The notes under the pieces were generated by a model. That model ran no database searches, had not been told where the DNA came from, and saw only the letters and a program-made list of their open reading frames with translations. A stretch of 64,000 bases of DNA from Epiperipatus broadwayi (taxonomy: Eukaryota > Onychophora > Udeonychophora > Euonychophora > Peripatidae). The stretch lies in NCBI GenBank assembly GCA_028023455.1, contig JAQFVV010006550.1, positions 310,001-374,000 on the forward strand, given 5' to 3'. The position numbers were made by a program, and so were the translations under genes. Positions 1 through 12,895 of this stretch are shown here, one piece after another (position 1 is the stretch's first letter; each line of letters begins with the position of its first letter).

Positions 1-756
1 CATTACTTTTCTGCTTGACAGGTATGACATCCTTAGAATTATTGACTAATTTATTAATATTGTTTGGAACATAGAATGAAACATTAAACACATTCTTATA
101 TATATCCTTAAAAAATTTCACTTGTGGATTTGAAATAAATGTAATAAATATCCATTGTTTACTATTAATCTTCATTTCCTTTAAAAAAATTGACATAAAG
201 TATTGCTTATTTGTTTCATTTTATAACCAACATCAAGCAATTCCTTGGCAAATATCTCAATATTTTTCAGTTTATCACTTTAGTAATGACATAATTTTTC
301 ATTACAAAACAGAAAAAGTCTAAAACTTGACATCTTATGCATCATTGATACTTTTGATTTACAATTTATATATCCCCTTTTTTGCAGTGACTTAATTATT
401 AATTAATATTTTAGTATATTGTTATATCTTGTAATAATTAAATCTAAATATTTAATATTTTTGTCCTGTTCCTTTTCAATAGTCCATTTCAAGCCATTCA
501 ACTTATTTAATTCCTCTACAAGTAAATTTATAGCAATAGTATTTCCACAAACAAAAACATCATCCACATATCTTTTGTAAATTTTAATATCTCCAAAGGT
601 ACACATATTTAAAATACTATTCTCATATGTAGATAAAACAAAATTGCAAACTTGTGCAACTATAGGCAGACCCGTAGGCCAACTTTTAGACATTTTATAA
701 TATTGATCTTCAAAAGATACAACAATGTTATCATTAAAATAAGAGATTCGTGGGAT
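1..756 (-). pseudogene. Penelope-like retroelement, reverse transcriptase fragment
   Basis: Degenerate reverse transcriptase of a Penelope-like element, running off the left edge. An open stretch at 403-756 carries the palm: SWPTGLPIVAQVCNF resembles the G-x-P-(x)-SP/AQ block before the catalytic site, KRYVDDVFV is the YVDD catalytic motif, and LDLIITR is the following beta-strand motif. A TGA at 757-759 ends this frame upstream. Towards position 1 the homology continues in other frames: DKLKNIEIFAKELLDVGYKMKQ near 185-290, then a stretch ending FYVPNNINKLVN and KDVIPVKQKSN near 1-180. The last resembles the conserved block that precedes the GIY-YIG endonuclease in Penelope elements; the endonuclease itself would lie outside the window. 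Frameshifts and stops mark it as dead. A telomerase- or LTR-type RT is less likely because of the GLPIV and KDVIP blocks. Confidence 0.8.
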
Positions 757-759
757 TCA

Positions 760-3700
760 AATTGATGACGTTTGCTTCAGCTTTTTTTTTAAACTTAATG
801 GCAGTTGAGGCAGGTTTAAGAAATTAACCAAAAGTATTTCTGCAGATTTAATGATTGTTTATAATAATTTGTTACCGTTAAATGTATTATTTTTATTATA
901 ATTACAATTTTGTTTTAATTAACGGACATTGTATATATATATATATACACTATAATTTCCAACAGTAAAACATAGAAATGAAATATAAAACAGAGGATAA
1001 GAACTGGCTTGAATAGCATAAGCATGAGTAAATATAGGAGAGGCCCTAGTGCACTATCAACTTTACATTACATTAACTTTAAATGTCTTATGTCTAATAT
1101 TAAATAAAGCACAGTTATTAAACTAACTTCCAATATCTAAAACAAGTTATTAAAAGACAAACATTTGATTTACAACTTTAAAAAATGGTTAATAATCAGA
1201 AAAGCATCTATTTATGAGGTGAGTATGAAATTAGGAGTATGGAATGAATGATAAATAAATAAAGATGTAGAACATTGAATGGGTCATGATAATTAACTAA
1301 TGGAAATGAATAATGAATAGACCTAAGAATGAGGAGAAGAGAAAGGAAATGTGTTACGGTAATGAATATTTAAGGTTGTGATAGAATAGGGATCAATGAA
1401 AAATAAATCAATTATGATGGTATAATAAAATGAGATGATGATGAAAATAAAATAAGATAAAATATGGATGAGTTATGATAACAATGTTGGTGATGATGAA
1501 TGGGATCCTGAACTATTAAACTGATGCTATTCCAAACAAAAGCAAGATACTACTGAAATAAAGACAAGGAGTTCTAAGCTTGAATAATTAAAAAAGAAAG
1601 TTTAGCAAATAAAAAATTGGGTTCTGTGTTTTAATAATTGAAGAAGGATGCTTAAGTCTGTGAGATTTTAATGAACCAAATAAACAATAAGAAAGGAAAT
1701 AAGAGACAAAAATAGTGCATGTCAGATAACTTGAGAAATGGAAGCCAATAATGAAATCAAAGTTAAAACTATTAATCAATAATTTAATTTCTCAGGGTTC
1801 ATATAATTTGAAATGTCACTATTTTTACAAGATATATTTGGATCAGTAAGAAGAATTTTATTACTATGCAAATATAGAAAACAGAGATGTCTTATAATAC
1901 TTAAATGAAATTAGTAAAGAATATTTAACTATTCCACTGGCAATAATAACAGTAAACTTTAAATCCCTAATAATAATAAGATAAATATAACAATCATTTA
2001 TAATCTAATTTTGATTTGACCACAATAAACAATATAGCCAAGTTCAGTGAATGATAGAATCTGATAATTTATAGAAAGGTTATTTTCAAAAACGAAACAT
2101 TTAACCTTTAAGACATGATTTGAAAATAGTATATGTACATAATATTAACAATGTTTTGATCAATAAATAACACAGTTTTGTATACCCTAAATATAAGAGC
2201 TTGGTATAACCGATTTCTAATATTCTAACATATAATAAAATCAATCATTTTAACTGATGATGATGATATTGGTAGCAATAACAATAATGTATGGATAGCA
2301 ATAGTAATAACAATATGGACAGTGTTAGCAATAAGGCTACAGATAGCCGAATACATTTTCAAAAACAAAATTTTATTTACAGTATTTACATATTTCATAA
2401 ATCAACAACAACAAAAAGAAAATATATATTCTTCATCAACTTATAGACAGAAAATACAAAAAACAAGATTTAGTTAACATATTTACATATTATTAAAGAA
2501 AGATTTATTGGGATCTGAGTAGAATTATAATACATTATCATCTTGTAGTAAATTGTTATTTAAATCTATTCTTTAAATTTAATTAGTTTTAGCCTATTAC
2601 ACATTTTTATATTTTATTTATCATGAATAGTTCTATGAAATTTATTTAAAATACTAATTATAGATAGGATAATTCTAAAATTCATGTCTGAGAAATGGCA
2701 AGTTAGCAATACTCAATATTAGGCAATGTAATATAATAGGTATTCCTAAAGTATTGACAATGATTCATACTATACTATTTTAAGAAGATTATATGATTTC
2801 CTATTTTATGTATTTAGTCAAGATGCTGGACTGTCAATAGTACTTTGAGAATCAATATTACTATGATTCCACACTTAAATTATTAATGTCATATTATAGA
2901 ATTTTCCCTAACACTAGAGAAAACATCAGCATTTTAATACTTAGCTATAAACAATAAATAACAAAAGGCAACTTCTATATGTGAAATCATCTCAAATAGA
3001 TAAGGCATTAGACAATGATCTACTAAGATAAAACAATATTTGACAAGATATTATTTTCTCTTACCATTGTTTGCTCAATGTTAAATACAGTTTACATTTC
3101 TAATTACTACCTTTTCAGGAATGATTTCAATGTTACCAATATCAAATCATTAAGACTTTAATGAAATATACAATATATCCAGAGGTATAATGGTGTTGAG
3201 CTAAGGCAAGTAAGTAAACAAACAACCTAGGACCATGGGCATTTCATGACTATAAATGGTTTGAAATTCCAGTGCCACTATTTGGGTACACTTTAGGGAT
3301 ATGGGAAAAAGAAAGGGGCGGTCAGTCCCTTGTCCAAGAAAGTATACAAAATACATAATAACAGCATAGCCTTAATTCACTCAAAATTCTATAGGTATCA
3401 TGCATGATTCACCCATGATGATAATTTATGCTCTCATGCAGGGTAAGGGAACCAGTACACCTGATATGATATAACATGGATATATGGATAAATTACAAAA
3501 ATAACTGCATATAATCATAATCATTTAACACGACAACTACCGAATCTCATACTAAATAACACCTACCATATAAATGTAAACATCAAGCAAAATTGAATAT
3601 ATTGTTAATTAATACACAAAAATTAAAATTACAATTATCAATTTGAAAGTGATCTACAACTATAATGATCATTAATAGTAATTAATTATATATTATAACA

Positions 3701-5835
3701 TAATATTTAATGTGCCTAAATTGATTAAAATTGGATGTTACCTTTTTATTATCATTCAGCAATTGCAGCTTTACCAAAGAAAAATATTAAGATGAAATTA
3801 TAATAATAGAACAAAGTTTAACAATTTATTGCTAGAAATTTTACTTTTTTACTTGCAATTGCCTTTAAAATATAAACAAATTTTATATTTAGTAGTATTA
3901 CCGGAGTCTTTTGTTTCATGAATAATCTTATAGCCACACTAATGGTTTTTATTTTATGAGCAAACCAGTTGCCAAATCTATAACACTAACATACATAAAA
4001 TTACAACACATGTTAAAATAATAATAAAATATCATTACATAAAGTTTCTTCATGTTTCTTCTGTGAGAGAAAAAAATTAAATACAACAATTTAAAATCTG
4101 CAGAATTCTCTAACTTACATAACATTTTTAACATTTTACCATATTAAAATTACATTATTTTTATCATATCATTTCTTCTTTATCAATATTGCAAATAACT
4201 CTTTTCTTCCTTTGCATACAATAAGTAGCCTATGTAAAGATATCAGCTTTCTTTCTTGAACTTTTAATATAAAATAATCATAAAATTTATCCTCTACATG
4301 GTACAATTATGATTTTTATTATCTTTATAGATATTTATAAAGATTCCTTCCAACACATATTTACTAGGATCATACATACGTATTTATTAATCTAATTAGT
4401 AATCCTGATGAGTTGTTAGACCATTAAATGATTGCAGTCTTTTCTCTTAACATTTTAATATTTTGAAGTACAAGAGATTAAGATGTTGAAAAATGACAAT
4501 TGATTCTGGTTATTATTATGCTTAAATTTTTTTATTTTATGGCATGATTGAACTATTCAATAAATAGTATATTATACATTTGATAATTATAATATGCTTA
4601 TCCCAGTAATTTATACATCAGAATTTTAGTTAAAATTTAATTTAATATTGACAGAAATACAATTGTTTCTTTTAATGAATGTGTCAATTCTACTTGCCCG
4701 GCAAAGTTTTATGATATTACATCCGGTTACATATTAACATAAATTCAAGGTAATATAAATAATGTTATATAATGAGAAATTTAACAAAATACTTTAAAAA
4801 CGTGTAGTATTTTTTAAGGTATTTATTCATAGTTACTAAATTAAATAGGTATAGGCTATTGTTGCTTCTAAATTAAATGCAACAAGATATTTTTTTTCTT
4901 ATTTGCTTTCCTTCTTATTGTGTAGCTTTTATAACTAATAAAAATTGTTGGTATCTAGATTTAATTTGAAGTAACATTTCATTTGAATGAAAACACGTCA
5001 TAAGGTATATAATATATTTAGTTAGCAATAAAAGAAAATGAATAACTTTTATCATAATTCGCTTTTTTAACTTATTTCACAAAGAAAGTCCAAAAACTTT
5101 CTCTTATCATTCCAAATCTATTATAGGCATAATATAAGGTTTATAATGCATTTTGTAACTATTATAAATAAAATATTTGTAAGATAAATAATGAAATTTT
5201 AAGCTTATGATATCCTGGACTAACTTAAACTTGAATTCAATTTTGGTGGGATTTTTTCAGTATATCTAGAAGTTTTACAGTAAACCATTTTCCTACTTAT
5301 CAGTTGACAGTCATGTTAGATCTTCATGAGTATAGTTCAAATAGAATTTATTCCATTAGATACATATTAAGAGTAACAAATAATTTGTATTTGTTTCCCA
5401 GTAATAAAAATGTTCTTCCTTTCTTTATTCTGAGAAATGAATTAGCAGAGAGAAAGCTAGTGGGAGATAGCTCTACTGAGAGCTTTTCTATTTTTTTACC
5501 CTTTCTATTTTTCTTCTACTAAAATCTGTGCAGAACTATTGATTAACATTTAGCCAAAGGGCTGACTGTAAAAATAACAAACCAATTAAATTATTGGATG
5601 TGAATACATTTACATAAAATTAATAACTTTTCATCTCTAAAAATAAATGACAACTAATTAAACCACTCAATATAATTTCAGGTTATAATAAAAATATGTT
5701 TTAATAAGTTATTATAATATTTAAATAATTATAATTTTAAGTCTGTTGACAATTATTGTTTTATAACAAAATATTAAATACTTCTATGATTTTAATTTAA
5801 TACTAATAATTATTTTAACACTTGAAATTAATTTA
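760..5835. other. AT-rich DNA without recognisable genes
   Basis: About 5 kb of A+T-rich sequence. The open frames here are short, compositionally biased and have no recognisable motif. Small features only: a (TA)n run near 932-948 and a GATGATGAT run near 2257. No coding, RNA or mobile feature can be supported. Confidence 0.6.
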
Positions 5836-5877
5836 TCTGCCAGATTGTATGCAAAAAGTCACACACAATCTGGCAGA
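5836..5877. repeat. Perfect 13-bp hairpin
   Basis: TCTGCCAGATTGT at 5836-5848 is matched by its exact reverse complement at 5865-5877, with a 16-base loop. It is isolated in featureless DNA; it could be a very short palindromic element or a remnant fold-back. Confidence 0.7.
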
Positions 5878-6148
5878 GGAGTAACACATATGTTGAACAG
5901 GTTAACTCTTTATCATTTTAAAGATATCTATTTATGAAATTTATGTTTTTATTCCTTAACATAATTAAAATTATTATTAATCAAAATTTAAATTTTTAAC
6001 TAATTGACTGTTTTAAATAAGGCTTGAAAAACATTGAGCCTGGTCACAAGGTTACTATATATATATATATTAAAGAAACATTGCATAACATTAGCTGGAA
6101 TCTATATAAAATATTTGAAACATTCCATAAATATATTATTTCAGCAAC

Positions 6149-6235
6149 CCAAATATTCAAGCTTTTTTTTGTTTAAGTAAGGAGTGTGGATGAAATAATA
6201 TAACTGTGGGGCATTTCAAATATTATATATATATA
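6149..6235 (+). repeat. Single arm of fold-back family F
   Basis: Contains AAGGAGTGTGGATGAAA, AATATAACT and GTGGGGCATTT, in the same order as the right arm of the palindrome at 32620-32799 (GGGAGTGTGGCTGAAA, AATATAACTTATAGG; GCCCCAT at its left end). It is therefore a one-armed copy of that family. It directly abuts the RTE-like LINE end. Confidence 0.6.
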
Positions 6236-6452
6236 TATGATAATAGATGGACAATTGAAATTTTAAACAGGATTCCAAGAGATTTTAAAAGACCCAGAAA
6301 GAGACCACATGTGAGATGGATGGATGAAATAAGAAAATGTGCAGGGGTGTTGTGGAGAAGAGAAGCTAAAGATCAGAGAAGATGGATTAAACTTGGAGAG
6401 ACCTTCATCCTGCAGTGGATTGATAATGGTTGATGATGATGATGATGATGAT
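6225..6452 (+). pseudogene. RTE-like LINE, 3' end with (GAT)n tail
   Basis: C-terminal end of an RTE-type endonuclease/reverse transcriptase polyprotein. One frame (6239-6433) reads RPRKRPHVRWMDEIRK, then a tryptophan-rich segment ending RRWIKLGETF and QWIDNG and a stop. This is the usual last block of RTE-clade elements (R-x-GRP-x-RW-x-D-I ... DR-x-x-W-x-x-LGE-x-x-x-QW). The stop is followed at once by a (GAT)n run, as in RTE elements that end in short microsatellites instead of poly(A). It is heavily 5' truncated. Further 3' ends of the same family lie at 12704, 31550, 63160 and 63966. Confidence 0.75.
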
Positions 6453-9400
6453 ATATATTATGGAGTGTGCATGGAATTGGAAAAAAAAATTGTTCTAAAT
6501 TTATTTTATAAAAAAAATTATGACATTTACATAATATTTGTCAAAGTTAACTTAGAGTTAAAATTTGTCAACTTATATTTGGAAAATTCAATTGTTATTT
6601 GATATCAAACATTTTTAAAAATAAAATTCATCCATGCAAAGAAATTTTGAATTTGATTGATACAGAATTTATCTAATTATATTAGTCTGCATAAAACTTT
6701 TGTCTTTTCAGTTCTTAATCAACATTTATTTTAACAATGTTAGGTCTTTATTTTTGAATCATAATTGAATTGTCATTGCTGAAAATATGAATTTTAATCT
6801 CACCAAAGTTTTTTTTAAAAAGAAAAAAGTTTGTAATAATATGATTTTTGCGGTGATGAGTGAATTAATTAGCAACTTTTTATTTATAAAATGACTATTG
6901 TGCCCTGTGTTTAATATTTTTAGTTATTGTACGCTTACAAATAGCTACGTTTCTTTATTCCAATTTAAAAAAATATTTAATATTCATAAAAGGAAAAAAA
7001 TGTTTTGAATTTAAAATTATGCAAATTTTACAATGTAGAATTCATAAAATCTTTTATAAAACACTTGTGTTGTTTGGGATAATTACTCCATTAAGTTTAC
7101 TTCATTGAGTTTTCACTGCGTATTTGTATTTTCAACTTCTATTTTTAAAAAAGTGAATTAATACCTCTGTAATATATGCAAAAAGCAGAATTTTGTTAAT
7201 AAAAGCCTGAGCTATAAACTCACTGTTATTATAATCTATTCCATAATTAATGTATTTTATTAAATTATTTTTTTCAATTAATCCCTGACATAAAATGTTT
7301 TTCTGCCTACATTCTGAACATCTATATAAAAGTATGTTTGTGAACTTAAGTTGAGAACTGATTTAAAAGGACATTCAGAATAGGAGGAGAGCGTTAGCAT
7401 TTACATTCCAATCCATGTAACAATTGATGTTTTTTTTATATTAATTAAATCAATATTTTGAATTAACAAATAAAATAAAAATGCGTCTGCATGTCACATC
7501 TTTATGATCTATATCTTGAAAGTTCGAAGTATGATAACTTTTAAAAATCAAAGCCTGCTTTGATTTTGATTGTTGTTTTTTTTAATATTTTAAACATTTT
7601 CATATTATTGCCTATGGTTAATATTTCTGGGCACAAGCCTAGAGTTAATATTTTAGAATGCATTACTATAGTTGAATAGAGGAACACATATAAATGTGCT
7701 CTAAATTGTTAGTAACCATTTATTTGGCCATATATTTATTATTATTTAATTTTTATCCCAGATATGTTTATTAAATATAAGATGTAATTTATTGATTTAA
7801 GTCCTCCTTTTGGTTTTACTAATTCTTGATATTATGGATAGCTACAAAATCTTTAATCATTACTTATCATTGACAGATTTATTTTTTGAACTTTTAGTAT
7901 TATTTGTCTTTTAATTTACTTATTTTGTTTTAAGAAAAAAAGGAGATGGCACTAGTAGCAAAAACCAGTCTGGGATTGGTGATATTCTTCCAAGCTTGTT
8001 AAGAGCTTATTTTGTGAGCTCTATATATAAGGAGAAAGATGAGATGATATGAACAACTCATCTTTTATTTACTAAGACAGTTATCAACTCAAATTTTAGA
8101 TTTTATATTTCTTTCTCAAATAAAAATATTTAACATTATACATGAAGAACAGACACGAAAAACATTACTTTATTTAAAAACAACAACAAAGAATTTATCG
8201 TAGTTTGTGAAAATACTTCATTTTTATATTTTCTAAGAATTTTTTTATCTATTTATATCTCACAATTTGATATATGTAAAGAGAGCTGAATTTTGAATTT
8301 ATTGATTAGTTATTTCAGTATTATTTCACGATATGGACTGTCAGTGTTCTGAAGATTCAATTAAAGGAAAAATGGAATGCAGGTAGCCAAGTCCATCACT
8401 AGCAATATTTTTGTTGTCATACCTTGGTTGCTGTTTGGGTTATAGTTCAACATTTGATTTTAATATCCATTTACTATTCCACATTAAAAATCAATAAATT
8501 GTGCTTGGTTTGTTATATATATAATTTTACTTATAAAAAAACATCCTTAAAAACATTTCATCTTATAAAAAAACATCCTTAAAAACATTTCATCTTTGCA
8601 AATATAAAAAAAACCCTGAAATATGTAATCATAACAATAACTTCTTTCTTTATGAATAATTATTGCACTGCTAATTAAAATAAACTAATAACTTCATGTC
8701 TAAACCCTGAATGGATTATTGTTAAATCATGACATCAGCTTGCCTATTAGTATTATACTTTTTCACTACTTTTATACAGGGTAGTTGGCTTGGATTAAAA
8801 ACATGTATATGTTTGTTAGTTTGGGCTGTTAGCTTATTAGTATAAAACAGAGATAAATGATAGTATGTGGAAGGAAGGTGCATCACATCCTAAAGACCCA
8901 GTGAGTCTGAAGATATTGGACAGTATGACACAGGATATGGATTTAATAAGCATTCTCATTTGGCATTTATTATTATTTATGAAAGTTTACAGTAAATATC
9001 ACAAAGATCGTGAAGAAGTATGCTGTTATAACTAATCATGAATATCTTTGCTTTTAAATAAATACTATATACATATTTTTTAAAAATAATTATAAATATT
9101 TAAAGAAGTTATGGAAATGTATACAATCTTTCTTTTATGGAGTGATCTTAAGTTTAATAATAATAGTAATTTCCACAGAAAAAACTAGTCAACCCATATG
9201 TGCTTTAAAAAATTGAATTATTGATTACTCAGGAAGTCATATAACCTTTATGACTAATAGTGGCAGGTTGTGTTTTGATCCAAGAACTTTTACCTCTCCA
9301 ATCTGTTATTTTACTATTGCATTAATGGGCATAGGGTAGTGTAGTAATCATAGTATAATATTAGTAATATTAAACTATCATGTGTCCTACATTGAAATAT

Positions 9401-9635
9401 AATAAACTAAAGACATTACTAATATTGATGCATAGTCAGAGAAAATACTGAAAAGTATTATGCACAACTTTAATGAATTAATGGTGCTAAATGTCCTTGT
9501 TAAAAGAAACCATTATATTAAAAAAATAGATTGTGTAAAAAATCAATGAAAAAATATATAAATAAAAATAATTTGTACTAATAAAAACAAAATTACAGTC
9601 ACTATGCATAATTTTTGATCACGTTTATAACTTAA
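6453..9635. other. AT-rich DNA without recognisable genes
   Basis: No motif-bearing frame, tRNA-like gene or inverted repeat seen, apart from the short tandem duplication at 8531-8594. Confidence 0.55.
8531..8594. repeat. Perfect 32-bp tandem duplication
   Basis: Two identical adjacent 32-bp units (8531-8562 and 8563-8594), each containing AAACATCCTTAAAAACATTT. Their identity in otherwise decayed DNA points to a recent slippage duplication. Confidence 0.9.
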
Positions 9636-9800
9636 TAATATATATTGCTTATAATAACTCCTCTTTATCAAGTGAGGAAATTTAGAACACTCTGATGAAG
9701 ACTGCTGGACAGTCGAAACTGTCAGGAAAATAAAGTTTTATTATTATTTTTTTTGCATTAAAGTGTATATGAGAGGAGTTATTATAAGCAATATATATGA
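9636..9800 (+). mobile_element. H4 fold-back element with hammerhead-like motif
   Basis: About 27 bp at 9638-9664 (ATTGCTTATAATAACTCCTC core) recur inverted at 9772-9798. Between them is CTGATGA, a stem GACTG/CAGTC with loop CTGGA, then GAAAC, TGTC and an AATAAAG run. The same stem-and-GAAAC block recurs, more mutated, at 39400, 40580 and 61970. It resembles the hammerhead-type tail reported for Penelope-like retroelements. Confidence 0.6.
9684..9726 (+). ncRNA. Hammerhead-like motif, family H4
   Basis: CTGATGA at 9692-9698, stem II GACTG/CAGTC, GAAA at 9714-9717, then CTGTC. Departures from a canonical hammerhead: one extra A between CTGATGA and stem II, a stem III that could only form between two molecules (ACUGU on ACUGU), and only about two base pairs visible in stem I. 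It is probably a decayed or dimer-dependent ribozyme. Confidence 0.4.
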
Positions 9801-10811
9801 ATATTTGAAGAAATGAAAAGAAAGTAAATGAGAAGAATAAGAGTATATACTTCTAATAATGTAATAATATAAATGGTTTATATTTTCATGGAGAGCAAGT
9901 TTCCAAATACTCTCACAATTACTCTTAAAGCTCAAACATGTGGAATCTACTTTATATTAGTATCTCTGTACAATAGGGATATCTTCAGATATTTTTTAAA
10001 CCAATAAATCAATATATATCTTAGTTCTAGTTTCTACCATCAAATAAATGCAAAACTAGCAAAATAGTACTACAGGTGGCCACAAAAGAGTGAAGGAAAT
10101 CCCAAAATATCAACAGTTCTATTTCAATAAAAGATATTTGGGCTATAGGAGAGTGTAGATTAAAACTAAAGGTGTAAGCTTTAAATTTATTACATTTAAT
10201 TTTCCACAGTAGAGTTAAGTTTTTATTATTATTATTTTGAAAAAAAAAAAAAAAACATTTGCTATAGTTGATCATAAAGAGAATAGCAGGAAATAATTCA
10301 GATAATACAACAAAAACAAATACCTAAATAAAAAGTCACAAATTCTAAATCAGAAATTCAAAGAAAAACAATCATTAAATGTTTATTATTTTCATTACAA
10401 TAAAAATATTGCACCAATAAAAATGTGTTTAACATAAAGAATAATTTATATTTTGTAATTATGGTATTATTATTTAATAAAATAGTTAATGAATAAATAT
10501 TTATCTTTTAATTATTGTAAATATTTTGCACAGATATTAAAATAAATTTAATATACAGGAAAATATATTTAAAGATATCATTAAATTAATATATATATAT
10601 TTAAGACTCCAGTGTAAGATATATATGTCTTTATAAGATTTTTTAATGAGAGAATAATAGATGTTTTCAGTTTAATTATTACTGTATGTTAGTTTAATTC
10701 AGAACTTAATCTTTATGACATGAGTTATTTATCCAAATATTAATATAGTCTGGATGGGTTGACTTTAGTTTTAATTTATAATGAATCCTTTTGGTGTTGC
10801 TCTGTGTATGG

Positions 10812-10875
10812 GGTAGCGTAATGAGAATGTGATGGATTCTAGAGCCAATAGTTTCTGGGTTTAATCCTAACCTCT
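10812..10875 (+). repeat. Weak tRNA-like (SINE head) remnant
   Basis: GGGGTAGCGTAATGAG resembles a pol III A box and GGGTTTAATCC, about 40 bases on, resembles a B box. No clear cloverleaf; at best a decayed tRNA-derived SINE. Confidence 0.25.
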
Positions 10876-11140
10876 TACTACCATTTTTTTGAACACCACA
10901 TGAGTTTTGGGGGAAGTAAGCAATAAATTAATGAATAGTATTTCTATAGTATAATACTCTCATGCAAAGTTTGGGAATGGCTGTTATCCATTTTTAGCAT
11001 CTTGTGAAAGCATGTAATCATTAACATATAATCAAAGGTATGTGAAAAAGATATATAATTACCATGAGGCACATTTCATGTTGAACAGTACTCATCAGTT
11101 GGCCCAGATAACAATCTCATACATTTCTTTGTCATTGATC

Positions 11141-11142
11141 AT

Positions 11143-11215
<73 letters not shown>

Positions 11216-11232
11216 GGATGGATGGATAGATC

Positions 11233-11283
<51 letters not shown>

Positions 11284-11284
11284 G
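11141..11284. repeat. (GATA)n microsatellite
   Basis: About 140 bp of nearly pure GATA/ATAG repeat, interrupted near 11214-11235 by GGAT and a TCGATAGA unit. Confidence 0.95.
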
Positions 11285-12239
11285 ACTCATCAGTTCGCCC
11301 AGAAATATTCATTAAGTTGATTATCTCTAGTCAAATGAATGACAAAAACGATTAATAACCAATTAATTATGTATTTTTTGCATTAGTTAGTAATACATTA
11401 TATGTTAGTTCCCAATACATAGATTTTTAAATAAAAATATTTTTGTAACATACGTTAATAAAAATTGTGGCAAAGTAATTTTAAATCGGAATTTTTTTTC
11501 TTTTAAATTGTATAATGAGAATAGCAGTTAAAAATAAAATAAATATATTTCTTCACGAACTTCTGACAATCAGAATATTTTATTCAAATTTGCAGCAGGA
11601 GGCGGCTTGTAAAAATCACGTGATTATTGCAAAATAATTAAAATAAACAACATGGGGACAATATTAATCAATTTTTTCAAATGAAATCTTCTTTTGTTTA
11701 TTATTCTGGGCCATAAAAAATGATTGAGTATTAATGTAATATTTGTCTTTTTAAATTTTTCATGTAATGATTTTTTGAAAGTCAATAAAAAGAAGTTATA
11801 ACTTTGCGGGGTATCAATCTAAAGTTCATTCTGAGAAGATAACATGAAGAAATATTCAATGTGATTTATAATTATTCTATAAATAATAATAAAGAATAAA
11901 TATATTCTATATAAATTACAGTACTTAAAATCGTTTAAAACAAGAAATTATTTTTTGTACTTTACTTTTTTATTTTCCATTAATTCAATTTTAACTGTTA
12001 CAAATTTAGAAAATGTTATTTTATTTTGTAAGCATTAATATATAATTTTTTAAATATATATATATATATTTAGAAATGATAGATAATAGAATGTGAATAG
12101 CTTTTTGACCTAGTGGCCTTACCCTTTCTTTTTTTTTTTTTGTAAATGAGTTTCTCATTTTACATTAAAATTATCAGTTATATATAATTAAACTTTGTTT
12201 TTAATTTAAATTTTAAGTAAACTTTCCTTAAATTTTTTA

Positions 12240-12470
12240 CATATAAATATTTTAAATATCACATGATCGCCATTATTTATGCTTCACAAACTGTTTACAC
12301 AGAGGCAAAACCTTCCCCACAGTAGTGCCACCCAGTGCAAGCCAGAGTAATCACTGATAAAAGCCACAGGCTAGAAACTAGACTGGGGATATTATGCATC
12401 CATTAATTACTTTGGTGTGCACTGAGTGGCACTACTGTATGGAGAGTTTTGCCTCTATGTCATATAAATA
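12240..12470. mobile_element. H1 fold-back element, short copy
   Basis: Left arm contains CACATGATCGCC, TTTACACAGAGGC and AGTAGTGCCACCCAGTGC; the right arm has the inverse (GAGTGGCACTACTGT, GGAGAGTTTTGCCTC). The middle keeps a degenerate ribozyme core (ACTGATAAAAGCC, AGAAACTAG, CTGGGGATATT). CATATAAATA occurs at about 12240-12249 and again at 12461-12470, a likely 10-bp target-site duplication. The left end is complete and the right end truncated. Confidence 0.75.
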
Positions 12471-12703
12471 CTCAATATGCTTGCACATCTTTGTTGGAAT
12501 GAACATGCAAAGTGAATAACTACTATAAGATTTCCCCAGAGATATTCAAAGTGAATTTGAGCATAGTTTTCATGAGAGAGGTAGGCTCCATTTGCATTAT
12601 AAGGAATGCACTGTTGTCTGTTATCGTTGGGCAGATATGATAGAAAATAGAATAAATTGGAGTGTTACAATTTAACATGGTTTCCTGGTGATATTTTAAT
12701 TTC

Positions 12704-12895
12704 AATTATCATTATCATTTTCAACTATTATCAATCCACTGCAGGATGAAGGTCTCTCCAAGTTCAATCCATCTTCTTCAATCTCTACCCTCTCTTCTTC
12801 ACATTACCCAGCACATTTCCTTATTTCATCCATCCATCTCCTATGTGGTATCTTTTTAGGTCTCTTACAATCTATTGAAATCCAGTTTAAGATTA
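12704..12895 (-). pseudogene. RTE-like LINE, 3' end
   Basis: Reverse strand of the same 3' region as at 6225: a degraded AT-rich tail, the QWID-encoding CCACTGCAGGATGAAGG, the GGAGA run, and CATCCATCCATCTC corresponding to RWMD. More diverged than the copy at 31550, and with frameshifts. Confidence 0.7.

Larger units (their letters stand above)
9801..12239. other. AT-rich DNA with one GATA array
   Basis: No coding signal. Only the weak tRNA-like stretch near 10800 and the tetranucleotide array at 11141 stand out. Confidence 0.5.

Noticed and set aside
5304-5522. 72-codon frame, considered as a small gene
   Set aside because: Ends in a Phe/Leu-rich tract from a T-rich region; no motif and no context.
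6339-6602. 87-codon frame with an Asp run
   Set aside because: It is the wrong frame of the RTE-like end; the Asp run is the (GAT)n tail.
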